Source of the DNA: Acidocella sp.
GTDB taxonomy: Bacteria > Pseudomonadota > Alphaproteobacteria > Acetobacterales > Acetobacteraceae
NCBI GenBank assembly: GCA_027451225.1
Contig: DAIDJU010000106.1
Location: forward strand, 1 to 49,313
Direction of reading: 5' to 3'
DNA length: 49,313 nt
The notes beneath the pieces are model-generated. The model did not search any database, had not been told where the DNA came from, and saw only the letters and a list, made by a program, of their open reading frames with translations. Positions 7,628-15,770 of this stretch are shown piece by piece. Both the position numbers and the translations under genes were made by a program. Position 1 is the stretch's first letter; the number at the start of each line of letters is the position of its first letter.

Positions 7628-9499
7628 ATGAGCGTTTTGAGCCTGGAAGACCTTTCCTACAGCATCGCCGGACGGCCCTTGCTGGACCATGCCAGCCTGA
7701 TGGTGGATGCCGGGCGGCGCATCGGCCTGATCGGCCGCAACGGGGCCGGCAAGTCCACGCTGCTGAAACTCATCGCCGGCGTGCTGCGCCCGGATGGCGG
7801 GGCCATCCGCCTCGGCAACCGGGTCAAGCTGGGCTACGTGGCGCAGGAGGCTCCGGGCGGGGACATCACGCCGCTGGAGGTGGTGCTGGCCGCCGATACC
7901 GAGCGCGCCGAGCTTCTGGCCGCCGCCGAGGATCCCGCCACCCCGGCCGAGCGCCTCGCGGAAATCCACGAGCGCCTCTTCGCCATCCAGGCGGATTCCG
8001 CCCCCTCCCGCGCCGCCTCCATCCTGGCGGGGCTGGGCTTTAACGAGGAATGGCAGGCGCGCCCGATGTCCAGCTATTCCGGCGGCTGGCGCATGCGCGT
8101 GGCGCTGGCGGCGGTGCTGTTCTGCGAACCCGATCTGCTGCTGCTGGACGAGCCGACCAACCATCTGGACCTCGAAGCCACGCTCTGGCTCGAAGGCTAT
8201 TTGCAGAAATTCCCCGGCGCCATCCTGCTCGTCAGCCATGACCGCCAGCTTCTCGACCATGCCGTCGAGGCCATCGTGCATCTGGACAAGGGCAAGCTCA
8301 CCCTCACCCCCGGCGGCTTCGCCGAGTTCGTGCGCATCAAAACCGAGCGCGCCCTGCAACAGGCCCGCGAGGTCGAGCGCGTGGCCGCCCAGCGCGCGCA
8401 TATGCAGTCCTTCGTGGACCGTTTCCGCGCCAAGGCCACAAAGGCCCGCCAAGCCCAGAGCCGCCTGAAGGCGCTGGAGCGCCTGCCGCAGATTGAGGCA
8501 GTGGTGGAAGATCACGCCACCGAATTCTCCTTCCCCTCGCCCGAGGAACTGCCGCCCCCGATGCTCCAGCTCGAGGGCGTGGATATCGGTTATGACGGCA
8601 AGCCGATCCTCACCGGCGTCTCGCTGCGGATCGACATGGAAGACCGCATCGCCCTGCTCGGCCAGAACGGCAACGGCAAATCCACCCTGGTCAAGCTGCT
8701 GGCGGGCAGGCTTGCCGCCCTGCGCGGGCGGGAATTCCGGGTGAAGGGCCTGCGCATCGGCTATTTCGCCCAGCACCAGGAGGACGATCTGGTGCTGGAG
8801 GACACGCCCTACGACCATCTGGCCCGCGCCTTGCCCAAGGCCTTGCCGCCGCAAATCCGCGCCCAGGCGGCGCGTTTCGGGCTGGATGCCGAGCGCGTGA
8901 ACACCAAGGTCGGCGCGATGTCCGGCGGCGAGAAGGCACGGCTGCTGCTGGCGCTCGCCACCCGCGACGCCCCGCATCTGCTGCTGCTGGACGAGCCGAC
9001 CAACCATCTGGACATCGACGCCCGCGACGCGCTGGTAAAGGCGCTCACCGCCTTCGAGGGCGCGGTGGTGCTGATCTCGCACGATCCGTATCTGGTGGAC
9101 CTCGTGGCGGACCGCCTGCTGCTGGTGGCCAACGGCAAGGTCACGCCGTTCGATGGCGACCTCGCCGCCTATGCCGCCACCATGAGCGAGCGCACCGCCC
9201 CGGCGGCAAAACAGCAGGTGGAAGCCAGGAAGAACGACAAGGCCGCCCGTGCCGAGGCCCGCGCCAAGCTCGCCCCGCTGCGCCAGGCGGCCAAGGCGGC
9301 GGAGCAGGTTCTGGCCAAGCTGCTGACGGAGAAGGAAAGCCTGGAAGCCCGGCTGGCCAGCGAGGATCTCTACACCCAGGCCAAGACGGCGGAGCTGACC
9401 AAGGTCACGCAGCGTCTGGCCGTGGTGAAGCGCGAGATCGACACCGCCGAGCATAACTGGCTGGAAGCCCATACCGCGCTGGAAGAGGCGGAAGGGTAA
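7628..9499 (+). CDS. ABC-F family ATPase (Uup/EttA-like)
   Basis: A 623-residue soluble protein with two ABC ATPase domains and no membrane segment. ABC-F proteins act on ribosomes, or in Uup's case also on DNA intermediates. First domain: Walker A GRNGAGKST (36-44), signature YSGGW, Walker B LLLLDEPTNHLD around D174. Second domain: GQNGNGKST (345-353), MSGGEKARLLLAL and a second DEPTNHLD. The linker between domains is rich in Arg, Lys and Gln (about 235-280), typical of the family. The last 85 residues are charged and Ala/Leu-rich, consistent with the Uup C-terminal coiled coil. I chose the ATG at 7628 over an in-frame TTG at 7607 because AGGG precedes it. The exact subfamily is probable Uup, not proven. 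Confidence 0.93.
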   Translation: MSVLSLEDLSYSIAGRPLLDHASLMVDAGRRIGLIGRNGAGKSTLLKLIAGVLRPDGGAIRLGNRVKLGYVAQEAPGGDITPLEVVLAADTERAELLAAAEDPATPAERLAEIHERLFAIQADSAPSRAASILAGLGFNEEWQARPMSSYSGGWRMRVALAAVLFCEPDLLLLDEPTNHLDLEATLWLEGYLQKFPGAILLVSHDRQLLDHAVEAIVHLDKGKLTLTPGGFAEFVRIKTERALQQAREVERVAAQRAHMQSFVDRFRAKATKARQAQSRLKALERLPQIEAVVEDHATEFSFPSPEELPPPMLQLEGVDIGYDGKPILTGVSLRIDMEDRIALLGQNGNGKSTLVKLLAGRLAALRGREFRVKGLRIGYFAQHQEDDLVLEDTPYDHLARALPKALPPQIRAQAARFGLDAERVNTKVGAMSGGEKARLLLALATRDAPHLLLLDEPTNHLDIDARDALVKALTAFEGAVVLISHDPYLVDLVADRLLLVANGKVTPFDGDLAAYAATMSERTAPAAKQQVEARKNDKAARAEARAKLAPLRQAAKAAEQVLAKLLTEKESLEARLASEDLYTQAKTAELTKVTQRLAVVKREIDTAEHNWLEAHTALEEAEG

Positions 9500-9517
9500 T
9501 ACGCCAACCTATTGTTA

Positions 9518-9540
9518 TAAAAATCAACCGGTTTCCGGTT
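9518..9540 (-). terminator. Intrinsic terminator of the P-loop kinase gene
   Basis: On the minus strand AACCGG-AAA-CCGGTT is followed by GATTTTTAT, overlapping the kinase stop codon. The six-pair stem and short U-run make a compact rho-independent terminator. It also separates the gene from the convergent ABC-F gene. Confidence 0.6.
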
Positions 9541-10180
9541 AATCCTTGAGGGCGTAGATCATTTCAGCGTTTTTGCCATGGCTGCCGCGCCCGGGGATGA
9601 TGATGTCGGCCCGCGTCTCCGGGTGGGTGAGCATGTACATGTCCACGCTGGGCAGAAAAATCTCCCGCCATTCGCGCAGCCATATGCCCAGGCTGCGCTT
9701 CGGCGCGATGTCCAGGATGCTGCGGCGGTCGCTATCGACGAAGATCTTCAGCCCGTAATAGGGCTCCAGCAGCGGCACCAGGGCGGAGACGCCCTCCACG
9801 ATTACCGGATGCATGGTGGTGATCTGGCGCGGCGTGGTGGAGACTTGCAGCGTATTCCAGTCGAACGGGTAATAGCTGCACGCCCCCAGCTCGGCGAGGT
9901 CGGTCACCGCCTGCAGGAATTCCTCGTAGCGGATATAGGGGAAGGGGAAGGCGGGCTGGCAGCCGCGCCACTCATCCTCGGGGCGGAGGAATTCGTCCAC
10001 GTGCAGGCACTCGAACCCATGGGCCTGTTGCAGCCGCATGGCGAGCGTGGTCTTGCCCGCGCAGGGCAGGCCATCGATGGCGATGAGCGGCCGCGTCAAG
10101 CGCTGCGGGAAGCTCGCGGGTAAATCCAATTCTGCCATGGCGTTTTCGCCTATTATCTCCTCGAATGCTGGCCAGCGCAT
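9539..10180 (-). CDS. P-loop kinase of the uridine-kinase-like group
   Basis: A 213-residue protein with Walker A GLPCAGKTT (37-45), followed by HVDEFLRPEDEW, which looks like the acidic acceptor-site strand of nucleoside or pantothenate kinases. HPVIVEGVSAL is the Walker-B-like strand. A WLREWREIFLP helix and IIIPGRGSHGKNAEMI close the protein. This order fits uridine kinase/phosphoribulokinase relatives of unknown substrate. The start is uncertain: the first ATG gives 213 residues, while a second at 10138 (MAELDLP) would remove 14 residues ahead of the fold. It is monocistronic with its own terminator and is not obviously linked to its neighbours. Confidence 0.75.
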   Translation of the reverse strand: MRWPAFEEIIGENAMAELDLPASFPQRLTRPLIAIDGLPCAGKTTLAMRLQQAHGFECLHVDEFLRPEDEWRGCQPAFPFPYIRYEEFLQAVTDLAELGACSYYPFDWNTLQVSTTPRQITTMHPVIVEGVSALVPLLEPYYGLKIFVDSDRRSILDIAPKRSLGIWLREWREIFLPSVDMYMLTHPETRADIIIPGRGSHGKNAEMIYALKD

Positions 10181-10211
10181 TGTAACGCAACAGCCCGCCC
10201 CAGGGAAATCA

Positions 10212-11750
10212 TCAAACCGGGAGGGTCACGCTCACGCGCAGGCCGTGCTCGGGCAGGTTGGTCAGGGTCACGTCTCCGCCATGGGCGCGGACGATGTTGC
10301 GGCAGATCGACAGCCCCAGCCCGGAGCCGCCGGTCTCGCGGTTGCGGCTGGTCTCCAGCCGGCGGAAGGGCTCGAACACGCGCTCCATCTCATCGGCGGG
10401 AATGCCGGGGCCTTGGTCCTCGATGTCGATCCGCAGCACGCCCTTGGCGGGCGGGTGCAGGGTGACATGCGCGGCATCGCCATATTTCAGCGCATTGCCG
10501 ATGAGATTGGCCAAAGCGCGTTTGAGCGCCAGCGGGCGGGCGTTCACCGGCAGATGTTCCGGCCCCGTGTAGTTCAGCGCCGTGGCGCGGTCCGGGTCGC
10601 CATCGGCGGCGTCGTCGAGGATCGTGCGCAGCAGGCTGGCGAGGTCGATGCGCGTCACCTTCTCGGTGGTGGTCACGTCCCGGCTGAAGGCCAGCGTGGC
10701 CGCGACCATGGCTTCCATCTCGTCGAGGTCGGCCAGCATCTTGGTCCGCTGTTCGTCGTCCTCCATGTACTCGGCGCGCAGCTTCAGCCGGGTGATCGGC
10801 GTGCGCAGATCATGCCCGATGGCGGTGAGCAGGAAGGTGCGGTCCTCGACAAAGCGCCGAACCCGCGCGGACATGGTGTTGAACGCCTTGGCGGCGACGA
10901 CGATCTCGGCGGGCCCCTTCTCGGGCAATGGCGGGGCGTTGGTCACGTCCCGCCCCAGCGCCTCGGCCGCGGCGGCCAGGGTTTTCACCGGCAGCAGTAA
11001 TTGCCGTACCGCCCAGGTGATCATCACCCCGCCGAGCAGCGTCATCACGATGAACGCCGTGGCGAAACTCGGCGACCGCCAGGGGGTGGGGGGCGGCAGG
11101 GTGGAGCTGATGGTGAGCCACGAGGTGGGCGGAAACATCACGGACAAATCGGGAATTCCGAGTCCGGGCGGGCCCAGATCCAGCATCAGTGGCAGCCCGT
11201 CACGCGGCGGGCCTTCACGCGGCGGGGCGTCATGCGGCGGGCCGCCATGGACGGGAAAAGGCGGTCCGCCGTCAGGTGGAAAGAACAGGCCGGGTTGTGC
11301 GAAGGGCGCGAGGAAGGCGGGATTGTCGGGCAGGCCGAAGCTGATGATGAAGCGCGGCGGAAACCCCTGCAGGCGCAGCACCAGCCCGTGTGGGCGCAAT
11401 GGCGGCGGCACGCCGTAATCGGCGATCGCGGCATGGATGGCGTTGCGCGCGGTGATCGGCATCTCGAAGGTGTTGAGCAGCGGCGGCAAGGGGGAGAGGG
11501 TGGCCTTGTCGTGCGTGGGCAGCGGTTCCCGGGCCAGCATGGCGGCGCGGTCCTCGGGTGCCGCCATGGCGATGTGGCGGTAGATGATGATCGCGCGCGT
11601 GGCGAATTCCTGCTCTTCCTCCAGCTGTTGCAGATGCACCTGGTTCACGGTGTGGATCAGCAGCCCGAACAGCTGGATGAGCGCGAAGCCCGTCAGCAGG
11701 ATGAGGATCATCCTCCTGGCCAAGCTGTGGGGCAGGGCGAGGAATTTCAA
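10212..11750 (-). CDS. Sensor histidine kinase (EnvZ-like) with Pro/Gly-rich periplasmic domain
   Basis: A 512-residue inner-membrane kinase. It has one membrane segment near residues 13-33, a periplasmic domain of about 195 residues, a second segment near 230-252, and a HAMP region. The HisKA domain carries phospho-acceptor His313 in IGHDLRTPIT. The HATPase_c domain shows NLIGNALKYG (N box), DQGPGIP (G1) and GGSGLGLSI (G2). It overlaps the upstream response regulator gene by 4 bp, so the two form a pair. The periplasmic domain contains a run of GGPP, GPPRD and GGPPHD units in about residues 150-190, unusual for this class and potentially a metal or surface sensor. The stimulus is unknown. 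Confidence 0.92.
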   Translation of the reverse strand: MKFLALPHSLARRMILILLTGFALIQLFGLLIHTVNQVHLQQLEEEQEFATRAIIIYRHIAMAAPEDRAAMLAREPLPTHDKATLSPLPPLLNTFEMPITARNAIHAAIADYGVPPPLRPHGLVLRLQGFPPRFIISFGLPDNPAFLAPFAQPGLFFPPDGGPPFPVHGGPPHDAPPREGPPRDGLPLMLDLGPPGLGIPDLSVMFPPTSWLTISSTLPPPTPWRSPSFATAFIVMTLLGGVMITWAVRQLLLPVKTLAAAAEALGRDVTNAPPLPEKGPAEIVVAAKAFNTMSARVRRFVEDRTFLLTAIGHDLRTPITRLKLRAEYMEDDEQRTKMLADLDEMEAMVAATLAFSRDVTTTEKVTRIDLASLLRTILDDAADGDPDRATALNYTGPEHLPVNARPLALKRALANLIGNALKYGDAAHVTLHPPAKGVLRIDIEDQGPGIPADEMERVFEPFRRLETSRNRETGGSGLGLSICRNIVRAHGGDVTLTNLPEHGLRVSVTLPV

Positions 11751-12463
11751 AGCCGTTCGACGGGTGTGGACAGCACGTAGCCGCCGCCGCGCACGGTCTT
11801 GATGAGCTGGGCGTTGCGCCCGTCATCCTCCAGCTTGCGGCGCAGGCGCGAGACGGCGACGTCGATGGCGCGGTCGAACGGCCCGGCTTGGCGGCCGCGC
11901 AGCAGGTCCAGCAGCATGTCGCGCGTCAGCACGCGGTTCGGGCGGTCGAGCAGCGCCACCAGCAGATCGTACTCGCCGCCGGTGATGGAGACTTCCACCC
12001 CCGCGGGGTCGAGCAGGCGGCGGCGCGTGGTCTCCAGTGACCAGCCGGAGAATTTATAGGTCTTGGCTTGGTCGGGGGTGCGGTCTTCGGTGTCGCCCGT
12101 GCGGCGCAGCACGGCGCGGATGCGCGCCAGCAGCTCACGCGGGTTGAAGGGCTTGGTCACGTAATCATCCGCGCCCAACTCCAGCCCGATGATCCGGTCA
12201 GTCTCCTCCGCCATGGCGGTGAGCATGATGATCGGCACGTTGGTTTCCGAGCGGAACCAGCGGGCAAGGTCCAGCCCGCCCTCGCCGGGGAGCATCAGAT
12301 CCAGCACCACGAGCTGGTAATGCCCGTTCACGAAGGCCCGGCGCGCTTCCTTGCCATCGCGCGCGGTGGTGACCCGCAGGCGGTTGCGCTCCAGGAACTT
12401 GGCCAGCAGGTCGCGGATTTCACGGTCGTCATCGACGATGAGGATATGCGGCAGCGTTTCCAT
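11747..12463 (-). CDS. OmpR-family response regulator
   Basis: A 238-residue DNA-binding response regulator. The receiver domain has the acidic pocket VDDD (10-13), phospho-acceptor Asp55 in VVLDLMLPG, the Thr of LTAMAEE and the Lys of VTKPF. The C-terminal winged helix contains GGEYDLLVALLDRP, RAIDVAVSRLRRKLED and VRGGGYVLS. I start at the ATG at 12463 (METLPHILIVDDD), since upstream in-frame codons add a segment that does not resemble the family. It is translationally coupled to the sensor kinase. Target genes are not indicated by position. Confidence 0.95.
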   Translation of the reverse strand: METLPHILIVDDDREIRDLLAKFLERNRLRVTTARDGKEARRAFVNGHYQLVVLDLMLPGEGGLDLARWFRSETNVPIIMLTAMAEETDRIIGLELGADDYVTKPFNPRELLARIRAVLRRTGDTEDRTPDQAKTYKFSGWSLETTRRRLLDPAGVEVSITGGEYDLLVALLDRPNRVLTRDMLLDLLRGRQAGPFDRAIDVAVSRLRRKLEDDGRNAQLIKTVRGGGYVLSTPVERL

Positions 12464-12528
12464 GTCTGTTACAATAGCGATGCCGCGCCCGCTTGGGCAG
12501 GCCAAGTTGCAATCCGTGACAATTTGCG

Positions 12529-12557
12529 CCGGGGTGCAAATAAGTCTTGCACCCCGG
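12529..12557. promoter_or_regulatory. Perfect 11-bp inverted repeat upstream of the ornithine decarboxylase leader
   Basis: CCGGGGTGCAA and its complement TTGCACCCCGG enclose the 7-base loop ATAAGTC. No T-run follows, so it is not an intrinsic terminator. It may be the first stem of the leader RNA, a protein operator, or a control element for the response regulator gene on the other side. Confidence 0.55.
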
Positions 12558-12746
12558 GGGCGATGGCCCTATTTCGCCCCCCACGCAGCAACGTACGTGC
12601 CTCTGCCGGTTCTCCGGTTACGCAACGGCGTCAAGCGTTCTGGCAGCACGACTGGGGAAACCTGGAAGTCGGCTGGTTCGTTGGACCGTTTTGTAACCAT
12701 GTCCGCCGCCTGGATAGGCGGACATTTCAGAGAAAGGATGAGGGCG
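12529..12746 (+). ncRNA. Structured 5' leader of ornithine decarboxylase (speF-motif-like)
   Basis: Several pairings can be drawn by eye. GGTTAC (12616-12621) pairs with GTAACC (12693-12698) and is continued by AACGG (12624-12628) with CCGTT (12686-12690). Inside this, CAGC-A-CGACT (12644-12653) pairs with AGTCG-GCTG (12667-12675), leaving one bulged A. A separate stem TGTCCGCC / GGCGGACA (12700-12724) ends seven bases before the AGAAAGGA ribosome-binding sequence. The speF cis-regulatory RNA motif is known upstream of alphaproteobacterial ornithine decarboxylase genes, and this is a good positional and structural candidate. I cannot confirm a match to the motif, and the transcription start is unknown. 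Confidence 0.55.
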
Positions 12747-12775
12747 ATGACTCCCAAGATCGCTTCGTTTCTTGA
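12563..12775 (+). CDS. Possible leader peptide overlapping the ornithine decarboxylase start
   Basis: An ATG-started frame of 70 codons runs through the structured leader and past the decarboxylase start codon (12747) in a different frame, stopping at 12775. Its middle (AFWQHDWGNLEVGWF) is Trp-rich and reads more like a peptide than random GC-rich translation. The end is charged. A GGGGG run precedes the ATG. A translated upstream frame that overlaps the start could couple or block decarboxylase translation, as leader peptides do in other polyamine operons. This is inference from position; it may simply be a chance open frame. Confidence 0.3.
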   Translation: MALFRPPRSNVRASAGSPVTQRRQAFWQHDWGNLEVGWFVGPFCNHVRRLDRRTFQRKDEGDDSQDRFVS

Positions 12776-13868
12776 TACCCAGCCGGCGACCCCGTGCCTG
12801 GTTCTGGACCTCGACCGCGTGGCGGAGAACTACGCCGCGCTGCACCGTGCTCTGCCCGCCGCGAAAATCTATTACGCGGTGAAGGCGAATCCGGCCGCCC
12901 CCATCCTCGACCTGCTGGCCGCGCGTGGCTCCTGCTTCGATGCCGCCTCTCTGCCCGAGATCGAGATGTGCCTCGCCGCCGGTGCGCTCGCCTCGGCCAT
13001 CTCCTTCGGCAACACGGTGAAGAAGCCCTCCGCCATCGCCGCCGCGCATGCGCTGGGCGTGCCGCTCTTTGCGTTCGATTCCATCGAGGAGCTGGAGAAG
13101 ATCGCGGCGCACGCGCCGGGCGCGAAAGTGTATTGCCGCATCGCCGTGAACAACGAGGGCGCGGAATGGCCGCTCTCCAAGAAGTTCGGCACGACGCTGG
13201 ACAAGGCCAAGGAGCTGCTGCTCGCCGCTCCGGGCCTGGGGGTGGCGCCGCACGGCCTGTCCTTCCATGTCGGCAGCCAGCAGACCGGCACGGCGGCGTA
13301 TGAAACGGCGATCGCCGAGGTGGCGATGCTGTTCACCGATCTGAAGGCTCAAGGCGTTGAGCTGAAGATGCTCAATCTCGGCGGCGGCTTCCCGATCCGT
13401 TACCTCTCCGACGTGCCCGAGGCCGACGCCTTCGGCACCGCGATCATGGATGCGATGGTCGAGCATTTCGGCAACGACCTGCCCGAGATCCTGATCGAGC
13501 CGGGCCGCTCGATGGTTGGCAATGCCGGTGTGGTGGCCGCCGAGGTGGTGCTGGTGTGCCGCCGCATGGAAGCCGATGCGCGCCGCTGGGTGTATCTGGA
13601 CATCGGCCGCTATGGTGGGCTGGCCGAGACCGAGGGCGAGGCGATTCGCTACCGCATCACCGCCGGTAACGGGCAGACTGGCCCGGTGGTGCTGGCCGGT
13701 CCCTCCTGCGATGGCGTGGACGTGATCTATGAAAAGACGCCCTATCACCTGCCGCTGGAGCTGAAATCCGGCGACCGCGTGCTGATCCACGACACCGGCG
13801 CATACGTGACCACCTACGCGAGCCAGAACTTTAATGGTTTCGCGCCGCTGCAGGAGTATTATGTATAG
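12747..13868 (+). CDS. odc: Ornithine decarboxylase (fold III, PLP-dependent)
   Basis: A 373-residue group IV decarboxylase making putrescine from ornithine, the first step of polyamine synthesis. YYAVKANP carries the PLP lysine (Lys46). GVAPHGLSFHVGSQQ, LNLGGGFP and EPGRSMVGNAG are the barrel motifs for phosphate and substrate binding, and GPSCDGVDVI carries the C-terminal active-site Cys. The start at 12747 has AGAAAGGA at good spacing; an ATG at 12738 would lie directly on that sequence. The preceding leader is highly structured. A diaminopimelate decarboxylase is disfavoured because the length and the SCDGVD region fit ornithine or lysine/ornithine enzymes. Confidence 0.92.
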   Translation: MTPKIASFLDTQPATPCLVLDLDRVAENYAALHRALPAAKIYYAVKANPAAPILDLLAARGSCFDAASLPEIEMCLAAGALASAISFGNTVKKPSAIAAAHALGVPLFAFDSIEELEKIAAHAPGAKVYCRIAVNNEGAEWPLSKKFGTTLDKAKELLLAAPGLGVAPHGLSFHVGSQQTGTAAYETAIAEVAMLFTDLKAQGVELKMLNLGGGFPIRYLSDVPEADAFGTAIMDAMVEHFGNDLPEILIEPGRSMVGNAGVVAAEVVLVCRRMEADARRWVYLDIGRYGGLAETEGEAIRYRITAGNGQTGPVVLAGPSCDGVDVIYEKTPYHLPLELKSGDRVLIHDTGAYVTTYASQNFNGFAPLQEYYV

Positions 13869-13893
13869 CGCCAGTTCCAACAGGGAGAACGCT

Positions 13894-14595
13894 ATGCACG
13901 AGATCAAGCTGAAGGCCGCGGACGGCGCGGGCGAGTTCGCCGCCTATGTGTGGGAGCCCAAGGGCACCGAGAAAGCCGGCGCGGTCGTCTTGATCCAGGA
14001 AATCTTCGGGGTGAACGACGCCTTGCGCGCCACGGGCGAGGAACTCGCGGCACAGGGCTTCATCGCCATCGCGCCGGATCTGTTCTGGCGCCAGAAGCCG
14101 GGGGTGAACCTCACCGACAAGAGCGAAGCCGAGTGGAAGCAGGCTTTCGACCTGCTCAACGGCTTCGACCAGGATAAGGGCGTGGAAGACCTGAAGGTGA
14201 CGCTGGAGGCCGCGCGCAAGCTGCCCCGCAGCAACGGCAATGCCGGCACCATGGGCTTCTGCCTGGGCGGGCGTCTGGCGTTGCTGATGGCCACGCGCTC
14301 CGATTCGGATGTGAACGTCTCCTATTACGGCGTGGGGCTGGATAGCCTGGTTCCGGAGTTCGACAACATCGCCTCGCCGCTGATGCTGCACATCGCCGAG
14401 AAGGACGAATACTTCCCCGCCGACGCGCAGGAGCGCCTGCTCGACGCGCTGGAGGAGAGCGAGTGGGTGGACGCCTTCATCTATCCCGGCGTGCAGCATG
14501 CCTTCGCGCGTGTGAACGGCGTGCATTACGATGCCCGCGCGGCGGTGATCGCCAATGGGCGCACCACGGAACTGCTGGCGGAAATCCTGGAGTGA
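13894..14595 (+). CDS. Dienelactone hydrolase family protein
   Basis: A 233-residue alpha/beta hydrolase. The family triad is visible as Cys123 (MGFCLGGRLA), Asp171 (AEKDEYFP) and His202 (GVQHAF), with Glu36 in QEIFGV, which normally orients the Cys. Dienelactone hydrolases open lactone rings in chloroaromatic breakdown, but many family members have unknown substrates. It starts at 13894 with AGGGAG upstream, 25 bases after ornithine decarboxylase, and its stop overlaps the next gene's start (TGATG). A shared transcript with the decarboxylase is possible. There is no signal peptide, so it is cytoplasmic. Confidence 0.9.
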   Translation: MHEIKLKAADGAGEFAAYVWEPKGTEKAGAVVLIQEIFGVNDALRATGEELAAQGFIAIAPDLFWRQKPGVNLTDKSEAEWKQAFDLLNGFDQDKGVEDLKVTLEAARKLPRSNGNAGTMGFCLGGRLALLMATRSDSDVNVSYYGVGLDSLVPEFDNIASPLMLHIAEKDEYFPADAQERLLDALEESEWVDAFIYPGVQHAFARVNGVHYDARAAVIANGRTTELLAEILE

Positions 14596-15764
14596 TGCTC
14601 CGCCGCCGTGGACTGCTCGCCGGTGTTGGGGCAGCCATGGCGCTGCCCCGCCTCGCGCGGGCCGACGACCTTGGCGCCGCCTGCGTGCGGGCGGTGCTGG
14701 GGCAGATGGCAGCACTTGGCGATGGCCCGGTGCTGCTCAATTCCTATCTGGTGCAGGCCGGTTCGGCGGCGGGGGATTTCGATCTCACCCAGGCCAACGC
14801 CGCCTATGTGTACGACAACGCCCTGGCCGGGCTGATGCTGCTCGCCGCCGGGCAGGCGGATGCGGCCAAGCGCATCGCCACGGCGCTGCAAATCGCCCAG
14901 GCGCATGACCGCAAATTCACCGATGGTCGGTTGCGCAACTGCTACCAGGCCGGGGTGATGACCGAGCCCGCCAAGCTGGCCGGATTTTGGGAGGCCAAGG
15001 CCCAGCGCTGGGACGAGGACCCGTATCAGGTCGGCACCGATAGCGGGCCGCTGGCCTGGGCCATGCTCCTCTGGGCCGCTTTGGGCATGACCACGCCCGC
15101 CAACCGGGCCGGGAATTTTCTCGACCAGCAACTCCGCGCGCCCTCGGGCTATTATGGCGGGCTGTATGGGTACGATCCGTCGCAGACTCAGCTTACCTGG
15201 CAGAGCACGGAACAGAATGTCGACCTCGCCGCCGCCTTCCGCGCCTTGGGGCGCAAGGAGGATTCGGCGCATGCGGCGGCCTTCGTGCAGAGCATGTTCA
15301 ACCTCGCCACCGGGCGCTTCGATTCCGGGATGGGTGCGGATGGCGTGGTGGATCATCTGGACGCGGCGGATGCGGGCATCTGGCCCTATCTCGCCGGGCT
15401 GGGCAGCGAGACCTCGGCGCTGAACACCATCGGCTCGCTGCAACGCGGCCCCGGCATCGGGTTTTCGGACGCCAGCGACGGCATTTGGCTGGAAGGTACG
15501 GCCTTCGCCGCGCTGGCGCTCCAGCAGATGGGCCATAACGCCTACGCTCAGACCTTCCTGGCCACGGTGGCGCAGAACACTTCGCCGGAAGGCTATGTGT
15601 ACGCCACCATCTCCCCCAGCCTGGCGACGGGGCTTACGGTCGGGCCGTCTTTGCATCAGGGCGTGCCGGCGCAAATCTTCGCGTATTACCGCCGCCCGTC
15701 CTTGAGCGCGACGTGCTGGGCCGGGCTGGCGGCGCTGGGGGTGAACCCGCTCGCCGCAAGCTGA
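14595..15764 (+). CDS. Exported protein of unknown function, probable alpha-helical toroid fold
   Basis: A 389-residue protein. The N-terminus MLRRRGLLAGVGAAMALPRLARA is given here only as its pattern: consecutive Arg, a hydrophobic stretch and an Ala-x-Ala site near residue 24, consistent with Tat or Sec export. The mature part has repeated aromatic and Gly motifs (YVYDNALAGLMLLAAGQ, DSGPLAWAMLLWAALG, GYYGGLYGY, DGIWLEGTAFAALAL). These resemble helical-hairpin repeats of six-hairpin glycosidase-like proteins. I recognise no specific enzyme. It is coupled to the dienelactone hydrolase gene and convergent with mnmE, with six bases between. Confidence 0.72.
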   Translation: MLRRRGLLAGVGAAMALPRLARADDLGAACVRAVLGQMAALGDGPVLLNSYLVQAGSAAGDFDLTQANAAYVYDNALAGLMLLAAGQADAAKRIATALQIAQAHDRKFTDGRLRNCYQAGVMTEPAKLAGFWEAKAQRWDEDPYQVGTDSGPLAWAMLLWAALGMTTPANRAGNFLDQQLRAPSGYYGGLYGYDPSQTQLTWQSTEQNVDLAAAFRALGRKEDSAHAAAFVQSMFNLATGRFDSGMGADGVVDHLDAADAGIWPYLAGLGSETSALNTIGSLQRGPGIGFSDASDGIWLEGTAFAALALQQMGHNAYAQTFLATVAQNTSPEGYVYATISPSLATGLTVGPSLHQGVPAQIFAYYRRPSLSATCWAGLAALGVNPLAAS

Positions 15765-15770
15765 GGCGGG

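Noticed and set aside
7544-9472. Long minus-strand open frame opposite the ABC-F gene
   Set aside because: Mirror of a certain coding sequence, with low-complexity Gly/Gln/Leu composition and no motif.
12529-12557. Intrinsic terminator for the response-regulator or decarboxylase region
   Set aside because: The stem is perfect but no T-run follows on either strand, and it lies upstream of both genes.
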